Origin: Sinohyriopsis cumingii
Taxonomy: Eukaryota; Mollusca; Bivalvia; Unionida; Unionidae
Assembly: GCA_028554795.2 (NCBI GenBank)
Contig: CM068838.1
Location: 130,643,428-130,707,427, forward strand
Reading direction: 5' to 3'
Length of the DNA: 64,000 bases
In this document: one piece after another, positions 22,580-32,047 of the stretch
Layout: the number at the start of each line of letters is the position of its first letter
Position numbering within the stretch: position 1 is the stretch's first letter
Program-made: the position numbers and the translations under genes
Notes under the pieces: model-generated
Databases searched by the model: none
The model's input: the letters and a program-made list of their open reading frames with translations, nothing else
Told to the model about the DNA's origin: nothing

Positions 22580-25500
22580 ATGATGAAACGATCCAATTCA
22601 TTCAAGAAGAAAGAAGAAGAAGAAAGTAAGAGGCAGAAACGTGATCTATCGCCTCGTACCAGGGCTGAAGTCTTGGCACAAATTCATTCCAGTGATTTTG
22701 AAGAGGACATGAGTGAACCAGAATCCAAACCCAGAGAGTTTTCCTCTAAACAAAGTTCACCACCCTTAGACAACCCTGAAAAATACTATTTCATTCGAGA
22801 GACGGAAAAGCGTCCCTCTAGAAAATTTAGAAACACGGCTTACAAATACACGGTGAAGTTTAAAGATTGCAAGTCCAAAGTACACTTAGAGAAAGCAGAA
22901 GGGTTCATCACCGAGATGTGGGATTCTTTGCTCACCACACTCAAGCGACAATGTCAACCCAAAGAAGACGATCGCTTGAGACTTTCCATACAACACGACG
23001 GCTTGAAATCCCCTGTTTGGATCGAGTTTAGCAGCCCTGCAGAATTGACCGCTTCCCAAATCATGGACAAGATTCAACACGTACAACAATCCAATGACCA
23101 GTTTGACATCCCTGATGGAAAAGCCACACTGGACATGACCCACGTTTCTCCTCCTCAAGGGACCGGACAGCGCAAAAAGGTCTTATTGGTGAACGGTCTT
23201 CGTAACACCAAAAAGAGTCTCGTCCAAATTCATAACCCTCAAGACCAGATGTGCTTAGCCCTAGCAATCGTCGTGGGATGAACCTATACCAATAAGAACG
23301 ACACGGCAGAATGGAAAAGAGCCTGGAAAACTATTCAAAAATCGGACCGAGCCAAACAACAAAACGAAGCAGAACTCCAGTTGCAACAAACTGGTCTCTC
23401 CAAAAACACAACCTGTGGCATTTCTGAGCTGCAAAAATTGCAAGATATCCTAGCTCCACTCTAACCTTGAAAGTGCACACTCAAGAAGTGCGCGGGCCTC
23501 TATTGTTTCGAGGGAAAGGTTTTAAGGATGGAAAATACATTCACCTATATCATCACGATGAACATTTCGACACCATTACCAGTATCACCGGATTCCTGGG
23601 ATACAGTTATTGCTGTGAGAAATGTGACTATGGCTATAACAATCGAGAGCAACACAAGCATTGCGAATCGAAATGCTCAGGATGTTTGGCCTCTCAACCC
23701 TGTCTGAACGAAGGGCAAGAACGAGTGCATTGTCCTGCTTGTCTGCGCACGTTTGTCAGCCCCGCCTGTTACCAACAACATTTGAAGACGCAAAGTTCAC
23801 AGCAGAAATGTGCTTGTCACCTCCTGAGATTGTGCCCTACCTGTGGACACGATCTATGTACCAATAATGTCAAGGCAGACGTATGTCGAGGAAAGAAAAA
23901 ATGTCACATTTGTCACCACATCGTGGACTTGGAACATCAATGCTACGTGCAAAAATACCATCCCCAACAAGAGAAAGAGGATGGTCACAAGAAGAAAAAA
24001 GACAATTTCATCTTTTTCGATTTTGAATGCATGCAAGAGACCGGCATTCACATTCCTAATTTCTGCGTGGCTGATCGAGCGTGTGAGAAGTGCATTCTAG
24101 AACATATCTTCAGTCATTGCCCTCACTGCAGTAAGATTCCTGGAGGACTTGAAAAAATCGTTCGAGGACCGAACACGCTAGCCGATTTCGCCCGATGGGT
24201 CTTAGACCCCATCGACAAGACATGGAGCCAAGAGGACATCGAATGTTACGGAGATTGTCATCGTCATGCCACAGTCATGGCCCACAATTTCTCGGGATAC
24301 GATGGACAGTTTCTTCTCAGATATTATACGGAACAAGGCACCAAGCGTCCTAAAGTCACTTTGAACGGAGCCAAAATCATTTTCATGCAAGTGGGACAAG
24401 TACAGTTTAAAGATTCAATGAGTTACTTGGCCATGCCTTTGAGTCGAATGCCTAAAACGTTTGGAATGACAGAAATGGCTAAAGGGTACTTTACAAATTT
24501 TTTCAATACGGAAGCCAATCAACATGCCGTTCTATCCCATTTGCCTCAGGCTCACTATTACGACCCCGACAAAATGCGTACCGAACAACCAGAAGCTTTC
24601 TACGCTTGGTACCTGGCTCACGCCTCGGACCCTTTCGACTTTCAGGCAGAAATGTTAAAGTATTGTCGTTCCGACGTGGACATTTTACGGTGATGCTGTG
24701 GAAAATTTCGAGAACTGTTCATGGAACAGGGAGGGGTGGATCCTTTGAAAGAAGCTTGCACCATTGCCAAAGCATGTTCCTTTGTCTACCGACAACGATT
24801 CATGCCTGAAAACACCTTGGCTGTCATCAGTCCTCAATCGACCAACTATGTCAAACGTCAATACTCGGTCAAAGCCCTATGCTGGTTACATTACTTGTGC
24901 GACAAGGAAAACAAATGGATTCAGCATGCCCGCAACGGAGGGGGCGAAAGGACAATCGGAACGCATTCGGTCGATGGCTGAAACTTAGAAAACCCCAAGA
25001 TCGTGTACGAGTTTAACGGTTGCTTATTTCACGAATGCCCCGTCTGTTATCCTGATCGTGGCACTAAAAATCAGTTTTTACAACGAACCATGGAAGACTT
25101 GTACCAGGTCACTTGTCAGCGACTCCTAAAGTTAGAACAGGAAGGATACCAAATGGTGGAAATGTGGGAACACGAGTACGATCACCGTTTGAAAACCGAT
25201 CCCGAGTTTAAATGCCTCGTGGAAAGTTACCAGTTCATGAACCCCCTGAATCCGAGGGATAGTTTGTACGGAGGAAGGACCAATGCCACCTGTTTGCTGT
25301 ACCAAGCCGACGAAGCGAAAGGAGAAGAAATTAAATACTTGGCCGTGTGTTCTCTGTATCCCTACGTGTGCAAATATTGTCGCTTTCCTTCAGGACACCC
25401 ACAATTGTTAACGGAACACATCGACCTGAAAAACATTCGACAATACAAAGGCCTGATCAAGTGCAAAGTTTTGCCTCCCACCGACTTGTACCATCCCGTG

Positions 25501-26668
25501 TTACCTCACCATTGTCAAGACAAACTGATGTTTCCTTTCTGCCTTACTTGTGCCGAAACGTGCAACCAAGACCAGCCTTGTCAGCACACCCAGGAAGAAC
25601 GTGCCTCGACGGGGACGTGGGTCAGCATAGAATTGTTCAAAGCTCTGGACATGGGATACCAACTGTTAGAAGTGTACGAAATTTGTCACTTTCCCAAGAC
25701 ACAACAATACCACAAGGATGACACCACGCAGAAAGGCATTTTCGCAGACTACGTGGATGCCTTTTTGAAACTGAAGCAAGAAGCCAGTGGCTATCCTTCA
25801 TGGTGTCACACTCCCGAAGACCGAAAGACATTCAAAGAGAAATACTGGACACAAGAAGGCATTACTTTAGATCACGTCGAGAAAAACGAAGGCAGGCGAT
25901 CGTTTGCCAAAGTGATGTTAAATTGCTTGTGGGGAAAAATGACACAACGACCTTGTTTACCCAAGACGGAATATTTGACAGAACCTTCCCGCTACTTTCA
26001 GATGATTCACGACAAAACCAAATTTATGAAACACGTGGACGTCGTTCGCGAGGATTTGATCTTAGTCAATTACGAAGAAGATCTGGACTTTGTAGAAGCC
26101 GACCCCTTTGGAAATGTCATCATTGCGGCTTAAGTGACACTCATGCTCGCTTAAAATTGTACGAAGCTTTAGAACCTTTAGGGGAACGTGTCCTGTACTT
26201 TGACATGGACAGTTGCATTTACATCGATCACCCAACTCAACAGCACCCTGACATCGAAGGAGACTGTTTAGGAGCCTGGACAGACGAGCACCCCGACGTC
26301 AAGATTCTAAGTTTCGCAAGTGGCGGACCTAAAAATACGGCTATCAATACCGGGACAAACAAGGAGAAGTGCACACGAAGTGTAAAGTGAAAGGATTCAC
26401 TCTGAAGTATCGTACCAGTCGAATGGTGAACTTTGGCGTATTGAAAGAAGCCTTGCAGTCTGGAAAAGATGAACACTTTGAAGTGACCACCTATCAATCC
26501 AACCAGATTGTACGTTTACCCACTCACCACATCGTCCATCGACCCTTGGAAAAAGTTTATCAAATCGTGTACCAGAAGCGAGTGCGACTTCCCAGTCATT
26601 TCACGTTACCTTATGGACACGTCGGTATTGGTCTGTATATTAAAAGGAACTCTAGGCAAGATCGATAG
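22580..26668 (+). pseudogene. Protein-primed family B DNA polymerase (Polinton/adintovirus PolB)
   Basis: PolB replicates the element's linear DNA by protein priming. A charged N-terminus is followed by a Cys/His-rich zinc-binding region (about 23600-23950). Exonuclease motifs follow: Exo I FFDFECMQ (about 24010), Exo II HNFSGYDGQF (about 24282) and Exo III YCRSDVDIL (about 24661). Polymerase motif A reads AVCSLYP (25342-25362), where the metal-binding aspartate expected at the first position is alanine (GCC). Motif B is KVMLNCLWGK (about 25910) and motif C is FDMDSC (about 26200). In-frame stops occur at 23279, 24691 and 24979. Frameshifts lie near 23465, 26110-26133 and 26340-26370. The total of about 1,360 codons is within the usual range for Polinton PolB. 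The gene is not functional as it stands. Confidence 0.93.
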
Positions 26669-26697
26669 TTCATTGTGACTACCAAGACCAAGCGAAG

Positions 26698-27340
26698 ATG
26701 AATACTTTCAGAGAAACACAAAACAAGTTCAGACAGGCACAATTCAAGTTTGGGGCCTCTGAAGTAGAAAGCGATTGTGAGCCTTGCGATGGGAGCGATG
26801 CTGTACGCTGTGACCTTAGCGATGCCGTAAAGCATCATGGGAACTTTATTCTCACTACTACTACTACTACTACTACTACTACCCCTATCATGGAAAGTGA
26901 TGCTGTGCGTGTCAAACCTGAGGGATGCAAAATCGATGTCCCTGGTCATCGTGGACACTTTATTGGGTTTCATGGTCAATGTGGATGTCAACCTTCACGT
27001 TTACCCACCTACGGATGTCATCCAGCCCTGAGCAAACTCCTGTCCATGTCACCCTTCCCTCATCGAAACGAACCTGTGAAAGACGAATATTCGTTCCCTG
27101 TGCGTTTGTCTAAATATTGCGACTTTGAAAATCGTCTTCAATCGTTCAAAGGAAAATGGCCTAATTATCTGGGAGGACCAACCCCCCGAAGAATTAGCCA
27201 GAGCCGGATTTTTCTACTTGGGCGAAGGGGATAAAGTCAAGTGCTTCAGTTGCGGTGTGTCACTTCACCACTGAGAACCGCAAGATTCGGCCTACCTAGA
27301 ACATGATCGATGGTCACCGAATTGTCATTATTTACCCTTA
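26698..27340 (+). pseudogene. BIR-domain (IAP-like) gene, frameshifted
   Basis: BIR domains bind caspases or other apoptosis and immune-signalling proteins and mark the IAP family. The N-terminal 140 codons are unassigned and contain a Thr run from a (CTA)n tract at about 26857-26882. The domain starts with an R-x-x-S-F-x-x-W-P pattern (27128-27155). A frameshift near 27185-27195 follows. The zinc site C-x2-C-x16-H-x6-C then fits exactly: TGC 27242 and 27251, CAT 27302, TGT 27323. The tryptophan codon expected between the cysteines and the histidine has become TGA (27272). No RING finger was seen after it. The gene lies between PolB and the tandem accessory genes, so it travels with the element and is not a flanking host gene. 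Confidence 0.8.
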
Positions 27341-27445
27341 GTGGGACCGAGACATTGAAGGAACTTACCATGTCGTTGAAGAAGAAACCAGATTGGCTTG
27401 GAGTCAAATGTTGGACATCACCGAGACCAGTATTTAAACTCCATT

Positions 27446-27759
27446 TCAAAAACGATATTGAATCATTACCTAAAGAACTGCAAGAGAAGATTTACAAGGA
27501 AGTTTGGCAGGGACTTGCCAGAGTGAAATCTCAATGGGTAACTGTAGAACTTTTGTGCCGAGAAATTCACAAAAGGAAAGTGAAAAAAGTCAACCAGTGT
27601 GTTAGATTTCTCTGGTTCAAGGGTGCATTCATCCTATTATACCGCTTTAGACCGTTTACATCAAAAGAGTTCAGTGAGATTCTTGGACGTTACCCTGAGT
27701 GGCAGTGGTCAGAAATTACTCACTATATGGATTACTTTTGGTCTAGGAGAAGATTGTGA
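27446..27759 (+). CDS. Accessory family member 1 (F-box-like N-terminus)
   Basis: The open frame runs from at least 27310 to the stop at 27757. Similarity to the next two genes begins around 27446, with the segment reading DIESLPKELQEKIYKEV. LP-x-EL-x-x-x-I is the opening pattern of an F-box, but the match is too short to be sure. Basic and aromatic residues follow (KRKVKKVNQ, FRPFTSKEF). The start codon is uncertain because the BIR gene is shifted into this frame region. A role in ubiquitin-ligase recruitment would be a guess. Confidence 0.5.
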
Positions 27760-27780
27760 ATTGTACGGACTGACCTATTC

Positions 27781-28245
27781 ATGGATACTTTACAAGAGAA
27801 CATTCGTGCTTTGCCTTTTGAGTTGAGAGAACGCATTTACCGAGAACTGGTCAAAATACAAGTGAAACGTAAAGAACAATTGCATCCGTTACGTCAAGGG
27901 TGGTTGAACCACTGGTACCTGAATGCTATAAAAGGACTGATTCGTCTGAAAATGTTTCATTGGGCAGACCTTTATCAACTATCCCGTCGTTCAAAGAAAC
28001 GTTTTGTTACTGATGATTCTATTTGCTACCAGGTAGACCTACTGCAACAAATTTCAGAGGAAGACGAGTTAAAGGAATACCAACATCTTTTACAGAATGT
28101 CACCTTAGTGGAAGAGGAAACTTCTAAACGAACTGTAAAGTGCAAGTTAGTGACTAAACCATTTAGATTTGCTACTGGAATAAAACCATCTCTGACCAGA
28201 CAGTACACTTATTGTCTACGACAACAAAAACGTTTTATAGTATGA
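27781..28245 (+). CDS. Accessory family member 2 (F-box-like N-terminus)
   Basis: An intact 154-codon ORF begins MDTLQENIRALPFELRERIY, with LPFELRERIY as the F-box-like opening. It is followed by a conserved block KRKEQLHPLR, a HWYLNAI block, an acidic EEDELKEYQ segment and a basic C-terminus. The gene at 28253 repeats the same blocks in the same order. The seven bases between stop and next start sit inside a repeated sequence (TGACCTATTCATGGATACTT precedes both). Soluble, with no signal peptide or membrane segment. Function unknown. Confidence 0.65.
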   Translation: MDTLQENIRALPFELRERIYRELVKIQVKRKEQLHPLRQGWLNHWYLNAIKGLIRLKMFHWADLYQLSRRSKKRFVTDDSICYQVDLLQQISEEDELKEYQHLLQNVTLVEEETSKRTVKCKLVTKPFRFATGIKPSLTRQYTYCLRQQKRFIV

Positions 28246-28252
28246 CCTATTC

Positions 28253-28708
28253 ATGGATACTTTACAAGAGAACATTTTGGGTTTGCTTGAGGAATTGAGA
28301 GAACGGATTTGCCGCGAACTGGTCCAAATACAAGTCAAACGTAAAGAACAGTTGCATCCATTACGTCACCGGTGTTTGAACCACTGGTACCTGAATGCTA
28401 TAAGAGAACTGATTCGTCAGAAATTGTTTCAGTGGTCAGACATTGTTCAACATTTCGAGGTCGCCAATGATCGACATGTTCATAATTTTGGTTACTTCGA
28501 GATTCACCTAGAGCAACGCATTGAGGAAGACGAGTTAAAGGATTACAAAGGTCTATTACGTGGAATCTGCTTAGCGGAAGAGGAAACTTCTAAACGAAGT
28601 TTCAACTGTAGGTTACAGTTTGGAGCATTTAAATTTCCAAATGGAGAACGAAGATCTCTGACCAGAAAGTACGTGTATTGCATCCAACAAAAAAAAAAGA
28701 GAATATAA
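28253..28708 (+). CDS. Accessory family member 3, tandem duplicate of member 2
   Basis: An intact 151-codon ORF shares with its neighbour the start MDTLQENI, the blocks IQVKRKEQLHPLR and LNHWYLNAI, the acidic EEDELKDY segment, the EEETSKR block, and a C-terminus of the form SLTRxYxYC. The clean frame and strong similarity suggest a duplication of about 470 bp that stayed under selection for some time after it happened. The middle part (FEVANDRHVHNF) is the most divergent. Function unknown, as for member 2. Confidence 0.65.
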   Translation: MDTLQENILGLLEELRERICRELVQIQVKRKEQLHPLRHRCLNHWYLNAIRELIRQKLFQWSDIVQHFEVANDRHVHNFGYFEIHLEQRIEEDELKDYKGLLRGICLAEEETSKRSFNCRLQFGAFKFPNGERRSLTRKYVYCIQQKKKRI

Positions 28709-28720
28709 AGACAGGCTGTC

Positions 28721-28945
28721 ATGCCAAGGTTTTTATCACATGTGATTGAACAGATTCCGTGGAAGGAACTCAATGACCATATTCAAACCGTGTATCATTA
28801 CCATCAATTATTACAAGAGCTGTATCCAATCAATTTGGGTCGACAAGTGGTGTGTGTCTTAGTGACTTGTTTTCTGGGATTTCGTTTACCAGCCGATTCC
28901 TTGTGGTCTCTTTACGAACAGTACTTACCACCCAAATGGCCTTAA
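28721..28945 (+). CDS. Short ORF, function unknown
   Basis: A 74-codon intact frame starts MPRFLSHVIEQIPWKEL and has a hydrophobic LGRQVVCVLVTCFLGF segment that could be a membrane segment or a buried helix. Its stop overlaps the start of the next ORF (ATG 28936). The position in the accessory run suggests a small element-encoded protein. No family was recognised. Confidence 0.45.
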   Translation: MPRFLSHVIEQIPWKELNDHIQTVYHYHQLLQELYPINLGRQVVCVLVTCFLGFRLPADSLWSLYEQYLPPKWP

Positions 28946-29445
28946 ATGGTCACGAAAGACTCCTTTTGCTCAAAGCCTTGCGTTTTCATCTGGATACTTC
29001 TCGACCTCTACGGGAGAAAAAGATTCGTCAACTTTTAGCTATCGAAGACGTGTATGACGATGTGTGTGTAGCTTGTGACTTACACCCCCACTGGACAGAT
29101 GTACGTACCTGGAAAAAAGGGGGATTTGAGGTTTGGACACAAGAAGTGGCCCAGTATGCACGAGAGTTGTTCAAGGAAAAAAGTCACTTTTCAACCTGTG
29201 TTAGTGACAGTACCAGAAGAAGAACCCGTCACCCAGGACAGGACAGGACTGTCGTGGACATGCCTGAAAGACCCTTTCGGGAGGACACTGGTCAGAACAT
29301 TACCCAAAACATGTTGTACAGACACTTGTTTCTATTCCACGTTGATGATTTCCATATGCCTTTTATCGTCGTACTTAAGACTTTGGCTTTTATGTATTTT
29401 TGTCTTTTGTATTCATGCTTAAAATATCCAGTAAACGTGTCCTGA
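28936..29445 (+). CDS. ORF of unknown function, probably frameshifted near its end
   Basis: The frame from ATG 28936 overlaps the previous stop by ten bases. The first 85 codons are protein-like (HERLLLLKALRFHL, REKKIRQLL, acidic EDVYDD). Around 29180, at an A-rich run, the neighbouring plus frame becomes the more protein-like one (KVTFQPVLVTVPEEEP), so a one-base shift is likely. The last codons of the long frame are hydrophobic and probably meaningless. Function unknown. Confidence 0.4.
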   Translation: MALNGHERLLLLKALRFHLDTSRPLREKKIRQLLAIEDVYDDVCVACDLHPHWTDVRTWKKGGFEVWTQEVAQYARELFKEKSHFSTCVSDSTRRRTRHPGQDRTVVDMPERPFREDTGQNITQNMLYRHLFLFHVDDFHMPFIVVLKTLAFMYFCLLYSCLKYPVNVS

Positions 29446-29452
29446 AAAAAAG

Positions 29453-29460
29453 TATAAAAA
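29453..29460 (+). promoter_or_regulatory. TATA box before the packaging ATPase
   Basis: TATAAAAACTC starts 54 bp before the ATG at 29507. The same core followed by C(C)TC recurs before the gene at 30293, pointing to a shared late-promoter type. Confidence 0.65.
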
Positions 29461-29506
29461 CTCTTGTCTTGTCTGTTTTCGTGTCACAAGTGACATTCCT
29501 AACACT

Positions 29507-30231
29507 ATGGATACCTCTGTTGTCTCTGATCCCTCTTCCTCTGCTGTCAAAGTCATCGACGAACACTTAGATCGTGCCAGTTGGGAAGCTCTGTATCTTC
29601 GCCATCCCTTTAACATGCTCATTGCTGGACCTAGCCGTTCAGGCAAAACCAAATTTGTCAAACGTTTGATCGAACATAAACATCATTTGATCGATCGACC
29701 ACCTCAGCGCATCGTGTGGTGTTACAAAGAGTGGCAATCCGCATACAGCCTCTTGCGAGAAATTCAAGGCGATTATATCGTGTTTGTGGAAGGCATTCCT
29801 AAAGAAGACGATGGCATCGTCTCTGACTCCTGTCAAACCCATTTGGTCATTTTCGACGAAATGTTAGGAGAAGACGAAGACGAAATTAAACTTTGGTTCA
29901 CGCGCAAAGGGCATCACCGTAATGCCAGTGTCGTTTACATCACCCAAAATTTGTTTCAACAAAGTAAAGCCCATCGCACCATCAGTCTCAATGCGCATTA
30001 TGTGGTCTTGCTTAAAAGCCCTCGAGATAAATCGCAAGTGCAAGTCTTAGCTAAACAGTTAGGAACGCCTTGGCTGAGGCGTACGACGATGCCACTCAAA
30101 CTCCACACGCTTATTTACTCGTCTATTTGAAACCTACGACTCCCGATGATTTGCAATTTCGTACCCAATTGTTTCACCACTGGTGTCAAGACGGAGGGCC
30201 TGTCCTGTACACGTCTCCGTCTTCGACTTAA
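29507..30231 (+). pseudogene. DNA packaging ATPase (FtsK/HerA type), one frameshift
   Basis: This ATPase drives genome packaging in Polintons and adenovirus-like viruses. It has Walker A GPSRSGKT at residues 41-48, Walker B LVIFDE at 113-118, and a sensor strand YITQN at 144-148, in the usual order and spacing. The frame runs open to 30130, but from about 30070 the neighbouring frame carries the proper C-terminus, ending at TAA 30229. One small indel therefore separates the last 50 codons. About 240 codons is normal for the family. The motor residues are intact. It differs strongly from the ATPases at 4.2 and 61.7 kb, which makes B a separate lineage. Confidence 0.9.
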
Positions 30232-30247
30232 TCCCTACAAAAAAATC

Positions 30248-30256
30248 TATAAAAAC
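30248..30256 (+). promoter_or_regulatory. TATA box before the basic protein gene
   Basis: TATAAAAACCTC lies 45 bp before the ATG at 30293 and just after the stop of the ATPase gene. It closely matches the box at 29453. Confidence 0.65.
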
Positions 30257-30292
30257 CTCAGACACTTTTCAATTGTCTCACACAGTTTGAAC

Positions 30293-31262
30293 ATGACGTC
30301 TCTTCAGTCGCATCTTCCCGTCAAATTGATTCTGCCTTGTATGGTATCAGTCGAGAAAAAAATCGACAAATACGGGCTCGTGTCTTAGAAGCTAGTCTCA
30401 AAGAAGTCTTACGATGGTTCAGGGTGACAGCACGTCAATTACTGCGAGGGATCATTCAGATTCCTCATCAAACCAAACGCTTTTTTGCTCGAAACAAAGT
30501 CGCTTTCACCCAACTGGCCGATCCCCACATCGACACTCAAACCAAAAAACAAATCATTTTGAAACCTTGAGGGAGCGGTACTCTAGGACGTGTCATCATT
30601 CGCTCTCTCTTAAGATGGGATCCTAATTCTCCCAAAGTTCTCCCCAAGAAAAAAGAAGCCAAACGAAGCTCCAAGAAGAAGAAAAAGAGCCACGGTTGCA
30701 AGACCAGGACCCCAAGGAGACCCGTGTCTCCAAGAACTTCTCCAGTGACGGGACCCTCCTCTTACCGATCACCACCCCGGAAAAAGAAAAGCCCCCAGAA
30801 AAAGAAACAGAGAAAAAGTCCCCAGAAAAAGACAAGCCCACAGAAACCTAGTCGCAAGAGAGGCACTTCGGCCAGGACGCAACCTTACACTCGCAAACCA
30901 CGAACTGCAACGGCGGTGACCGCGTCTCCGGTAGCCTCAGGTTCATCCACTTCTCCGTTGATGACACTAAGAACTGAGAAGTACTTGGCGACGTTGATCA
31001 CACCAAGAACTTCTCCGTTGATGACCCCAAGAATTTCCCCAGTGGCAGGGCCCTCCAATTTAGCGGCAGTGGCCGTTGCTCACAAAGTACCTTCTCCTAA
31101 AATCAAAGTCCAAGAGAGATCGGGCATGTTATAGAGTTTACTGGATTTGTTCAACCAAGAACTGGCTCGATTTAGTCCGTTGCGTACCCCTGCACGACGT
31201 GTCATGCCTGTTCTCAAGTTGATATGCCGTAAAGACAATCAGTGGCGACGCGTTCCAGTATA
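30293..31262 (+). pseudogene. Basic virion/core-type protein (pX-like N-terminus, Lys/Ser/Pro-rich tail)
   Basis: Reading from 30293, a frameshift at an A-run near 30356 joins to a frame that stays open except for TGA 30568 and TAG 31132, and ends at TAA 31260. The first 100 codons have the pattern seen in the gene at 31601: a short helix, a basic LxRGxIxxPxxxK block, LADxxIDxxTKK, and a Gly/Leu-rich end (GSGTLG). I associate this pattern with the small pX-like proteins of adintoviruses. The following 180 codons are Lys/Ser/Pro repeats (KKKSPQKKK, SPRTSPV), fitting DNA condensation like adenovirus core proteins. The pX-like and tail parts share one frame and may be one protein. Confidence 0.6.
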
Positions 31263-31268
31263 AAAAAG
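31259..31268 (+). promoter_or_regulatory. TATA box before the small basic gene
   Basis: TATAAAAAAG overlaps the stop of the preceding gene and lies 49 bp before the ATG at 31308. Confidence 0.6.
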
Positions 31269-31307
31269 GCCTGCGACCAAGTAGGGGTATCAGTGAATTT
31301 CAAAAAG

Positions 31308-31562
31308 ATGTCACCTCCAAGAAGTGCACACCGTCACTATCGTCAAAAAAGAAAGAGACAAAGGCAGACTCGTCATCCGACAAAGCGCTTAGCCAAGCAT
31401 CGACGTTACCCTAAGAAAAGATACAGTCGTTCCAAGAAAAAGAGGCGTCAACAAAGGGGAGGATTCCTTGGCGATTTTGGAAAAAAAATTGTCACCTTTA
31501 TAACAAAGCGATATTCCCCCAAAAAAAAGATAAAATGGCGTGTGTTAAGTCATCGACGTTAG
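31308..31562 (+). CDS. Small, very basic core-type protein
   Basis: An intact 84-codon ORF starts MSPPRSAHR. About half the residues in the first 55 are Arg, Lys or His. A QQRGGFLGDFGKKI segment follows and then a basic tail. The RGGFL motif after a basic domain also occurs as RGGIL in the next gene, so the two are probably related virion or core proteins. The start is chosen at 31308 because the TATA box lies 49 bp upstream and the same AAGATGTCACC context opens the next gene. DNA binding inside the particle is inferred. Confidence 0.65.
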   Translation: MSPPRSAHRHYRQKRKRQRQTRHPTKRLAKHRRYPKKRYSRSKKKRRQQRGGFLGDFGKKIVTFITKRYSPKKKIKWRVLSHRR

Positions 31563-31600
31563 TGTATGTTTGGTGAATGTCCCGGAACCCACAAGCAAAG

Positions 31601-31999
31601 ATGTCACCCTCCAGAAAACATTCCTCTTCTAAACCCCAAGGAAAGAAAAGGAAAGGACTGCCTCCTCGTTTAGTCAAACATCGGGACATGTTATCTATAA
31701 TGTCCAAAGCTTCTCCACCCCTTCGAAAAAAACTCATTCAAGCGACCTCCAATGAGGTCAACGATACCGTGTGCGAATGTTGTTTGAACGTGTTGAAAGG
31801 CACGATCCCTTTGTCCAAACACCAGAAACAATGCTTAGGCAAACATCGTCACGTTCTTCGCCAAATGGTTCAAAAGAAAATCCCCATTTGTCAAAAAAAG
31901 ATGTTGGTCCAACGTGGAGGAATTTTACCCCTCTTGTTAGGCCCATTGCTGAAAGGTGTCTTGGGAACCGTTTTGGTAGGACTGGTGGGAGCAAGATAA
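31601..31999 (+). CDS. pX-like basic protein with hydrophobic C-terminus
   Basis: An intact 132-codon ORF starts MSPSRKHSSS. A basic leader is followed by a helical region, a VLKGTIPLSKHQKQCL segment, a second basic stretch, RGGIL, and a hydrophobic Leu/Gly-rich C-terminus. I recognise this architecture as the pX-like minor virion protein common in adintoviruses and Polintons. The exact role is unknown; adenovirus pX/mu is DNA-associated. It is one of the few genes of element B without a break. A TATA-like GATAAAAT lies about 70 bp upstream. Confidence 0.65.
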   Translation: MSPSRKHSSSKPQGKKRKGLPPRLVKHRDMLSIMSKASPPLRKKLIQATSNEVNDTVCECCLNVLKGTIPLSKHQKQCLGKHRHVLRQMVQKKIPICQKKMLVQRGGILPLLLGPLLKGVLGTVLVGLVGAR

Positions 32000-32047
32000 A
32001 AAGGCCCTCTGGATTCCCAAGATCTCAGAATCGGCCCCTGACATCCC

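Noticed and set aside
22886..26497. Minus-strand ORFs of 60-90 codons across the polymerase
   Set aside because: They are shadows of PolB. The plus frames hold all the motifs.
28704..28710. TATA box for the ORF at 28721
   Set aside because: Only 17 bp from the ATG, unlike the 45-54 bp of the other element B genes.
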